Positions 14,052 to 19,248 of a stretch of 19,248 nt of DNA are shown here, piece by piece. The notes beneath the pieces are model-generated. The model worked only from the letters and a program-made list of their open reading frames with translations, was not told the DNA's origin and made no database searches. Position numbers and translations under genes: made by a program. The first letter of the stretch is position 1, and each line of letters opens with the position of its first letter. The DNA is from JBARKJ01 sp049801375 (GTDB lineage Bacteria; Nitrospirota; JACRHJ01): positions 1 to 19,248 of the forward strand of contig JBARKJ010000081.1 in NCBI GenBank assembly GCA_049801375.1. The letters are read 5' to 3'.

Positions 14052-14276
14052 ATGCTGGGAGTTTATCCTGTTGTTATTACCGAGGGCGAAAGCGGGAAAT
14101 TCATTGCCTCCTGCCCCTCTATCGAAGGCTGTTACAGCCAGGGCGATACAGTACCCGGAGCGCTTGAAAATATAAAAGAGGCTATCGCCCTCTGCCTTGA
14201 GGTAATGGACGAAAGAGGAGAACCCAGGCCTCATCCCACGACGACATTTCTAAGCGAGGTTGCGGTCGAGATATGA
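14052..14276 (+). CDS. hicB: HicB-type antitoxin (UPF0150 fold)
   Basis: HicB antitoxins neutralise the HicA mRNA interferase. The 74-residue protein shows the partially degraded RNase H-like fold motifs: YPVVITEGESGKFIASCPSI (residues 5-24), then GCYSQGDTVPGALENIKEAI (27-46) and a C-terminal FLSEVAVEI strand. It is a short form with no visible HTH or ribbon-helix-helix DNA-binding domain. I chose ATG 14052, with GAGGTG just upstream; a GTG at 14046 overlaps that site and is unlikely. The gene overlaps hicA by four bases (ATGA). Antitoxin-first order is common in HicBA systems. Confidence 0.88.
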   Translation: MLGVYPVVITEGESGKFIASCPSIEGCYSQGDTVPGALENIKEAIALCLEVMDERGEPRPHPTTTFLSEVAVEI

Positions 14277-14503
14277 CCCCGCCGCTGCCCGTTGTTTCCG
14301 GTAAAGAAGTAATACGCGCGCTCGAAAAAATCGGCTATGTATCCGTAAGGCAGAAAGGCAGCCATGTCCGCCTTATTGACGATACAAACCCTGAACACAA
14401 GCCTGTAACGGTCCCCCTACATAAAGAGATTGACAAAGGGCTTCTCCGTGCTATTATCCGGGATGCCAATATTACGCTTGATGATTTCATGAGACTCTTG
14501 TAA
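14273..14503 (+). CDS. hicA: HicA-type mRNA interferase toxin
   Basis: HicA toxins have a double-stranded RNA binding-like fold and cleave mRNA when free of HicB. The 76-residue protein shows the hallmark GKEVIRALEKIGYVSVRQKG (residues 10-29), then SHVRL with the catalytic His31, and the C-terminal TVPLHKEIDKGLLRAIIRDA block. All key residues are intact, so it is probably active. Its TAA touches the purM ATG (TAAATG), so the essential purine gene is translated directly after the toxin and is probably on the same mRNA. Confidence 0.9.
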   Translation: MTPPLPVVSGKEVIRALEKIGYVSVRQKGSHVRLIDDTNPEHKPVTVPLHKEIDKGLLRAIIRDANITLDDFMRLL

Positions 14504-15538
14504 ATGGACGATAAACTGACATATAAATCCGCGGGCGTGGACATAGACGCCGGGAACAAATTCGTGGGTCTAATTAAGCCGTTCGTGAAGTCCACTTTCC
14601 GCCCGGAGGTGCTGACGGACATCGGCGGTTTCGGCGGGCTGTTCGGGCTGAAGGGCGGGTATAAAGAGCCGGTCCTGGTCTCCGGCACGGACGGCGTCGG
14701 GACGAAGCTTCGGGCCGCGTTCATGGCGGACAGGCACGACACCGTGGGCATAGACCTTGTCGCCATGTCCGTGAACGACATACTCGTCACGGGAGCTGAG
14801 CCGCTATTCTTCCTCGATTATTTCGCATGCGGGAAACTTGAGCCGGAAAGGCATTCGAAAGTTGTCGCCGGGATAGCCGAGGGATGCAGGCAGGCCGGGT
14901 GCGCGCTCATCGGCGGAGAGACGGCGGAGATGCCGGGTTTCTACGCCGAGGGTGAGTACGACTTAGCCGGGTTCGCGGTCGGGATAGCAGAAAAATCTAA
15001 AATTATCGACGGGAGCAAAATCAGGCCGGGCGATATGTTAGTCGGCCTTGCGTCGTCGGGCCTGCACTCGAACGGCTACTCTCTCGCGAGGAAGGTCTTC
15101 TTCGATGCGGCGGGGCTGAAGATTGATACATTCGTGCCCGAACTTAACAAGACGGTCGCGGACGAACTGTTGACCCCGACCAGGATATACGTCAAAAACG
15201 TCCTCGCCCTGATAAACGACTTCGGCGTGAAGGGGCTGGCCCATATCACCGGCGGCGGCATTACGGAGAACCTCCCCAGGGTATTCCCGGAAGGTTGCCG
15301 CGCGCGTGTCCGCAGAGGGAGCTGGGAAATCCTGCCCGTATTCAAATTCATCCGGGAGAAGGGCCGCATCGACGAAGCGGAGATGCTGCGCGATTTCAAT
15401 ATGGGCATCGGCCTGATTGCCGTCATAGGCCGGGAAGAGGCGGATTCCTTCGCGAAGAAAGCGGAAGCACTCGGAGAGAGGGCGTATATTATCGGCGACA
15501 TCATCTCCGGCGAAAAAGGTGTCGAGTACGTTGACTGA
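14504..15538 (+). CDS. purM: Phosphoribosylformylglycinamidine cyclo-ligase (AIR synthetase)
   Basis: PurM makes aminoimidazole ribonucleotide, the fifth step of purine synthesis, using ATP. The 344-residue protein has the normal length. It shows SGTDGVGTKL (residues 60-69), VAMSVNDILVTGAEPLFFLD, GGETAEMPG (137-145), GLASSGLHSNGYSLAR and GGGITENLPR. The start is set by the N-terminal TYKSAGVDIDAGN motif and abuts hicA. No strong promoter lies directly before it, so the hicBA promoter or readthrough must drive it. PurN follows 50 bases later. Confidence 0.97.
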   Translation: MDDKLTYKSAGVDIDAGNKFVGLIKPFVKSTFRPEVLTDIGGFGGLFGLKGGYKEPVLVSGTDGVGTKLRAAFMADRHDTVGIDLVAMSVNDILVTGAEPLFFLDYFACGKLEPERHSKVVAGIAEGCRQAGCALIGGETAEMPGFYAEGEYDLAGFAVGIAEKSKIIDGSKIRPGDMLVGLASSGLHSNGYSLARKVFFDAAGLKIDTFVPELNKTVADELLTPTRIYVKNVLALINDFGVKGLAHITGGGITENLPRVFPEGCRARVRRGSWEILPVFKFIREKGRIDEAEMLRDFNMGIGLIAVIGREEADSFAKKAEALGERAYIIGDIISGEKGVEYVD

Positions 15539-15588
15539 AGCGGCGGCGAAAAGACGAGCGTTTGCAGTCTCGAAATGGCGGGCAAAAA

Positions 15589-16242
15589 ATGCTTAAGATA
15601 GGCGTACTGGCCTCCGGGCGCGGCTCGAACTTCCAAGCCATAATCGACGCCGTGAAGGCCAGAAAAATAAACGCCGAGATTGCCGTATGCATAAGCGACG
15701 CGGCGGACGCTTACGCCCTGACTCGCGCCAGGGATAACGGCATCGCGGCGGAGTTCATAGACCCGAAAGCCTTTAATGACCGCGCAGACTATGACGAAAA
15801 AATAATCGAGGTACTGCAAAGATACGACGCAGGGCTTGTCCTGCTCGCGGGATTTCTACGGCTTGTTTCTCCGGCGCTGGTCGAGGCATATAAAAATAAG
15901 ATGATGAACATACACCCCGCGCTCCTGCCGTCGTTCCCCGGCCTGCACGTCCAGAGGAAGGCCATAGAATACGGCGCGAGATTTTCCGGATGCACCGTGC
16001 ATTTTGTCGATACGGGGATGGATACCGGCCCCATAATTATCCAGGCGGTCGTGCCGGTATTTCTAGGCGACACCGAAGACGCGCTTTCCGCAAGGATACT
16101 GAAGCAGGAGCACAGGATATACCCGGAGGCGGTAAGGCTTTTCGCCGAGGGGAAAATCGAAGTGTACGGCCGCAGAGTGGTAATAAAAAATGGGCCTGAA
16201 ATCCCGGACGAATTCCTCGTCAACCCTCCCGTAAAAGAATAG
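15589..16242 (+). CDS. purN: Phosphoribosylglycinamide formyltransferase
   Basis: PurN transfers a formyl group from 10-formyltetrahydrofolate to GAR, the third step of purine synthesis. The 217-residue protein begins MLKIGVLASGRGSNFQAIID. The catalytic residues are Asn107 and His109 (NIHPALLPSFPG) and Asp145 (DTGMDTGPII), one residue from E. coli Asn106, His108 and Asp144. The ATG at 15589 gives the usual N-terminus; an upstream in-frame TTG at 15562 would add nine residues with no family match. The 50 bases after purM hold nothing that I recognise. Confidence 0.96.
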   Translation: MLKIGVLASGRGSNFQAIIDAVKARKINAEIAVCISDAADAYALTRARDNGIAAEFIDPKAFNDRADYDEKIIEVLQRYDAGLVLLAGFLRLVSPALVEAYKNKMMNIHPALLPSFPGLHVQRKAIEYGARFSGCTVHFVDTGMDTGPIIIQAVVPVFLGDTEDALSARILKQEHRIYPEAVRLFAEGKIEVYGRRVVIKNGPEIPDEFLVNPPVKE

Positions 16243-16249
16243 CCCCCAG

Positions 16250-17026
16250 ATGAACGACTGTCTTTTGAATGCCGCCAGCCTTACCAAGACTTTCGGGGGC
16301 CTGCGCGCCATCGAAGACATACACCTGCGCATCGGACACAAAGAAATCGTCGGACTTATCGGACCTAACGGCGCGGGCAAGACGACTTTCTTCAACTGCG
16401 TCACAGGCGTCGCCCCACCGACCGCCGGCACCGTCACTTTCGAGACGAAAGACATTACCGGCCTGCCGCCCCACAGGATTACCGCGCTCGGCATGGCCCG
16501 CACGTTCCAGAACATCCGGCTGTTCGGCGAGATGACCGCGATGGAGAATGTCCTGGTAGGCCAGCACTGCCGGACGAAATCCGGCGTGATAGGCGCACTC
16601 CTCCGGACGCCGGGCGTGCGCGCGGAGGAACGGGAGATGGCCGAGAACGCCCTGAATATCCTCCAGTTCGTGGGGCTTCTGGACGCAAAGGACGAGTGGG
16701 CGCGAAACCTGCCGTACGGATACCAGCGGCGGCTTGAGATTGCGCGCGCCCTCGCGGCAAAGCCCAAGCTCTTACTCCTTGACGAGCCCGCGGCAGGCAT
16801 GAACCCGCAGGAAAGTGCGGAGTTAATCGGGCTTATCGGGCGCATCCGGGACATGGGCGTCGCCATCCTTTTAATCGAGCACGACATGAAGGTGGTGATG
16901 GGTATATCGGACAAGGTCGTGGTGCTCGACCACGGGGTGAAGATTGCCGAGGGGCTTCCAGCCCAGATCCAGAACGACCCCAAGGTCATAGAGGCGTATC
17001 TCGGCAAAGAGGCGGGCGATGCTTAA
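16250..17026 (+). CDS. livG: Branched-chain amino acid type ABC transporter ATPase, LivG family
   Basis: An ATPase subunit of the HAAT family of importers, working on the inner face of the cytoplasmic membrane. The 258-residue protein has Walker A GPNGAGKTT (residues 38-46), the LivG-type signature LPYGYQRRLEIARALA (154-169), Walker B LLLLDEPAAGMN (174-185) and the H-loop His211. The insert with GMARTFQNIRLF is typical of LivG. Its end overlaps the livF start by eight bases. No permease (livH, livM) or binding protein (livJ/livK) gene lies in the window, so the partners must be elsewhere. The substrate could be amino acids, amides or urea. Confidence 0.92.
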   Translation: MNDCLLNAASLTKTFGGLRAIEDIHLRIGHKEIVGLIGPNGAGKTTFFNCVTGVAPPTAGTVTFETKDITGLPPHRITALGMARTFQNIRLFGEMTAMENVLVGQHCRTKSGVIGALLRTPGVRAEEREMAENALNILQFVGLLDAKDEWARNLPYGYQRRLEIARALAAKPKLLLLDEPAAGMNPQESAELIGLIGRIRDMGVAILLIEHDMKVVMGISDKVVVLDHGVKIAEGLPAQIQNDPKVIEAYLGKEAGDA

Positions 17027-17723
17027 CTTAGACGGCGTGCGCGCGTTCTACGGGCCGATAGAGGCGCTTAAAGGCGTGTCGCTCACGGTCAACGAAGGGG
17101 AGATAGTCTCGCTCCTGGGCGCGAACGGCGCGGGCAAAACCACGACGCTTATGACCATCTCCGGCGTGAATAAAACCGGCGGCGGGAGCATCACGTATAA
17201 CGGAAAAAGGATAGACGGGCTGCCCCCGCACGAGATAGTGAAACTGGGGCTGTCCCAGGTCCCGGAAGGCCGCAGGATATTCTCCCGCTTAAGCGTCAAG
17301 GAAAACCTGGAAATGGGCGCTTACACGGTTAAGGACAGCGCGCTCGCGGAGAAGAACTTAAGGGAAGTCTACGACCTGTTCCCGGTGTTAGCTGAGCGGC
17401 AGTCCCAGCAGGGCGGGACCCTCTCCGGTGGCGAACAGCAGATGCTTGCGATAGGCCGCGCGCTGATGTCTTCGCCCCGGCTTCTGCTCCTCGATGAGCC
17501 GTCGCTCGGCCTCGCGCCGATAATCGTAACCAAGATTTTCAAGATCATAAAGGATATAAACCAGCGCGGCGTGACGGTGCTCCTTGTGGAACAGAACGCG
17601 AAGGTGGCGTTGAACTTAGCCGACCGCGCATACGTCCTGGAGACGGGAAAAATTACTCTCGAAGGCCCGGCGAAGGAACTGCTGGAAAACGAGAAGGTGC
17701 GCAAGGCGTACCTGGGGGAATAA
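17019..17723 (+). CDS. livF: Branched-chain amino acid type ABC transporter ATPase, LivF family
   Basis: The second ATPase of the same importer. The 234-residue protein has Walker A GANGAGKTT (residues 34-42), the signature LSGGEQQMLAIGRAL (135-149), Walker B LLLLDEPSLGLAP (155-167) and the short LivF length. VPEGRRIFSRLSVKENLEMG is the diagnostic Q-loop region of LivF. It overlaps livG by eight bases, indicating coupling, and its TAA touches the start of the next, AT-rich gene. Confidence 0.93.
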   Translation: MLNLDGVRAFYGPIEALKGVSLTVNEGEIVSLLGANGAGKTTTLMTISGVNKTGGGSITYNGKRIDGLPPHEIVKLGLSQVPEGRRIFSRLSVKENLEMGAYTVKDSALAEKNLREVYDLFPVLAERQSQQGGTLSGGEQQMLAIGRALMSSPRLLLLDEPSLGLAPIIVTKIFKIIKDINQRGVTVLLVEQNAKVALNLADRAYVLETGKITLEGPAKELLENEKVRKAYLGE

Positions 17724-18290
17724 ATGGTGGCTCAAGTAAGAAATATTTTGGCCAATAGAATAATACTTCTATCAAGAGATAAGAAGCTATTTTTGTCCTT
17801 GATGGTTTGTGTATTTTTAACAGGATGCTTTAAACCTTCAGAGACAATAATAGCAAATACGCCCTTTATAGTTGACAAGCAGGGGGTTGAATTTCATTTA
17901 GAGAAGCCTATTAAGCGAAAGAACAAGTCTGGTTCGATTAAGATTGAATTAGGGCAAGTCGGTAAAGATTGGGATACACTGCCACCATATACGTCTATCA
18001 GACTTTATGACAGTAGCCGTGTTGCTAGCAGCATCATGCATCATGAAGGCGAGCCTGATATCAAATTTTATAAAAATGGCGGCGACCATGTTGCCAGAGT
18101 TAAAGTGATTTTATTTTCTGAAGACGGTAGGATTTTTATAGCGAATATTCTTGGTAGTGCGGATAGTGACTTGGATGCTAGATTTGAGCCAGAAATACCT
18201 AAAAATGCAGAAATAGCTAAAGTAAAAATAGTTTCAAATATTCCTTTCAAATGCAACCGGGTAATGTGGCACCAATTTTATCCCCTTTAG
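17724..18290 (+). CDS. Putative lipoprotein of unknown function, AT-rich
   Basis: A 188-residue protein that I do not recognise. A basic N-region (residues 1-21) leads into a hydrophobic segment (22-33) that ends in a perfect lipobox, LTGC, with Cys35 as the lipidated residue. The mature part is mostly beta-prone with polar residues, ends in HQFYPL and shows no enzyme motif. It starts directly after the livF TAA, with GGGGGA just upstream. Base composition is strongly AT-rich compared with livF and bioD, and codon choice differs visibly, so recent transfer is likely. It interrupts an otherwise GC-rich metabolic gene string, as the AT-rich protein after recG does. Confidence 0.72.
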   Translation: MVAQVRNILANRIILLSRDKKLFLSLMVCVFLTGCFKPSETIIANTPFIVDKQGVEFHLEKPIKRKNKSGSIKIELGQVGKDWDTLPPYTSIRLYDSSRVASSIMHHEGEPDIKFYKNGGDHVARVKVILFSEDGRIFIANILGSADSDLDARFEPEIPKNAEIAKVKIVSNIPFKCNRVMWHQFYPL

Positions 18291-18313
18291 TGAAACAAGG
18301 CCGAGACATAAAA

Positions 18314-19093
18314 ATGTATTTCATCACCGGCACGGACACCGGCGTCGGAAAGACGATTGTCGCGGGCGCGATAGCCGCCGCACTCAGCGCTCGGGGGGTG
18401 AAGGTCGGCGTGATGAAGCCCGCCGAGACCGGGTGCCGGGAGATGACCGCCGCCGAGGCCCGCAGGTATTCGGACGCTGGACGCGCGGGGAAATTTTCTA
18501 AAATGAGGGGCGTCGGACTCGATTTATATCCCAAAGACGCCGCGTTCCTGAAAAAAGCCTCCGGCTCAGGACTCCCGCTGGATTTAATCTGCCCCTACCG
18601 GTTCCCGGAGCCGCTTGCGCCCGCTATCGCCGCTGAGAGGGCAGGGGCGGCAGGGGCGGCGGGTGCGAGGATAGACCTGAACCTTATCCGCAAAAATTTT
18701 GAAATTATCCGGGAGCAGAGCGACTTGGTACTCGTGGAGGGCGCGGGGGGGCTGATGGTCCCGCTGGCGGGGAAGAAGCTGTATCTCGACTTGATTGCGG
18801 AGCTTGGGATACCGCTGATTATCGTCGCGGAGGCGGGCCTGGGCACCATAAACCACACGCTGTTGACGGTAAGCGCGGCTAGGGCACGTAAAATCGAAAT
18901 TTCTGCTATAATCCTGAATCAGGGCCGCAAAAATAAGCCGGACGCGGCATCATTGACCAATCCGGAAGCGATAAGACGGCTATCTGGCGTAAAGCATGTG
19001 TATGTCATGCCGTTTTTGCCGGAGATAAAGAAAAACATCGCCCTCTTGAAAAAAGCGGGAGACGGATTGTTGACGCAGGGATTTTTGGCTTGA
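18314..19093 (+). CDS. bioD: Dethiobiotin synthetase with an internal insertion
   Basis: BioD uses CO2 and ATP to close the ureido ring of dethiobiotin, the step before BioB. The 259-residue protein starts MYFITGTDTGVGKT (P-loop, residues 6-14) and has the KPAETGC substrate/CO2 region, ICPYRFPEPLAPAIAA, VEGAGGLMVPL and IIVAEAGLGTINHTLLT. It is longer than E. coli BioD (about 225), partly because of about 18 extra residues after KPAETGC and an Ala/Gly run RAGAAGAAGAR encoded by a 9-bp tandem repeat. The start is set at ATG 18314; an upstream in-frame ATG (18251) lies inside the lipoprotein gene. No other biotin gene is in the window. Confidence 0.92.
   Translation: MYFITGTDTGVGKTIVAGAIAAALSARGVKVGVMKPAETGCREMTAAEARRYSDAGRAGKFSKMRGVGLDLYPKDAAFLKKASGSGLPLDLICPYRFPEPLAPAIAAERAGAAGAAGARIDLNLIRKNFEIIREQSDLVLVEGAGGLMVPLAGKKLYLDLIAELGIPLIIVAEAGLGTINHTLLTVSAARARKIEISAIILNQGRKNKPDAASLTNPEAIRRLSGVKHVYVMPFLPEIKKNIALLKKAGDGLLTQGFLA
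18643..18660 (+). repeat. 9-bp tandem duplication inside bioD
   Basis: AGGGGCGGC occurs twice in direct succession, followed by a partial third copy. It encodes the Gly/Ala run in BioD. It is in frame and looks like a small slippage expansion. Confidence 0.6.
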
Positions 19094-19118
19094 CTTTAAA
19101 AAACCTCGTAGATATTAT
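19090..19118 (+). promoter_or_regulatory. Promoter of gcvH
   Basis: TTGACT (19090-19095), overlapping the bioD stop codon, and TATTAT (19113-19118) are 17 bases apart. Transcription would start near 19125, leaving a leader of about 50 nt. No glycine-riboswitch-sized leader fits in that space. Confidence 0.7.
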
Positions 19119-19176
19119 TTACCGACTTTATATTGAATCCATTTAAGACTGTCTATTGCACTTTGGAGGTGAGAGC

Positions 19177-19248
19177 ATGAACCCTGATGATTTGAAATAT
19201 CACAAGGAACATTCCTGGGTCAAGGTCGACGGCAACAGGGCTACCGTC
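19177..19248 (+). CDS. gcvH: Glycine cleavage system H protein, N-terminal part (truncated by window edge)
   Basis: GcvH shuttles the aminomethyl group on a lipoyl-lysine between GcvP, GcvT and the lipoamide dehydrogenase. Only the first 24 codons are present. DDLKYHKEHSWVKVDGNRAT matches the conserved GcvH N-terminus (LKYTKEHEWV). GGAGGTGAG lies just before the ATG. The lipoylation site is beyond the window. Confidence 0.85.
   Translation, partial: MNPDDLKYHKEHSWVKVDGNRATV

Noticed and set aside
16063..17007. A 314-codon open frame on the - strand across purN and livG
   Set aside because: Low-complexity Ser/Arg/Ala translation, no recognisable domain, opposite two well-supported genes.
18251..18313. 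Upstream in-frame start for bioD
   Set aside because: It overlaps the lipoprotein gene; the BioD family begins at the P-loop strand that starts with Met at 18314.
19119..19176. Glycine riboswitch upstream of gcvH
   Set aside because: The leader after the likely transcription start is about 50 nt, too short for the known tandem or single glycine aptamers with an expression platform, and no aptamer core was seen.

Overview
The window looks like a chromosomal stretch of a GC-rich, Gram-negative, probably anaerobic bacterium of the Deltaproteobacteria/Desulfobacterota type or a related candidate phylum. Three things suggest this: the rpmF-plsX-fabH-fabD-fabG-acpP-fabF-rnc order, a radical SAM gene after rnc, and an electron-transfer flavoprotein alpha subunit that carries an N-terminal ferredoxin domain. 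No rRNA, tRNA or CRISPR array is visible. Every supported gene is on the + strand, and many starts abut or overlap the preceding stop (TAAATG, TGATG, ATGA), so this is a series of tightly packed operons. The lineage call is an inference from family resemblance only.

Layout. Positions 1-938 hold the 3' end of recG. Then come an AT-rich, apparently foreign exported protein (1005-1511), a small helical protein (1554-1880) and the prepilin peptidase pilD (1881-2663). A textbook sigma70 promoter and a hairpin-containing leader (2674-2799) open the fatty acid and phospholipid operon: DUF177/yceD, rpmF, plsX, fabH. Next is an acyl-CoA dehydrogenase, etfB, a tiny DUF4177-like gene and ferredoxin-etfA (5596-8923), followed by fabD, fabG, acpP, fabF, rnc and a radical SAM protein (to 14009). 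A hicBA toxin-antitoxin pair with its own promoter (14028-14503) abuts purM, then purN, then two branched-chain amino acid type ABC ATPases (livG, livF) without permeases, an AT-rich lipoprotein, bioD, and the first 24 codons of gcvH at the right edge.

How the genes work together. PlsX, FabH, FabD, FabG, AcpP and FabF make most of a type II fatty acid synthase and feed acyl-phosphate into phospholipid synthesis. No dehydratase (FabZ/FabA) or conventional enoyl-ACP reductase (FabI/FabK/FabL/FabV) is present in the window. In the middle of this cluster lies a dehydrogenase-EtfB-ferredoxin/EtfA module. Its gene order and its EtfA architecture match the electron-bifurcating caffeyl-CoA reductase CarCDE of Acetobacterium. 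That module is the most interesting feature here: it could be a flavin-based enoyl-thioester reductase or dehydrogenase tied to lipid synthesis, or simply a beta-oxidation unit that shares the operon.

The accessory pieces (the two AT-rich exported proteins, the DUF4177-like gene and hicBA) stand out from their GC-rich neighbours by base composition or by type. They look like small insertions into otherwise housekeeping operons.
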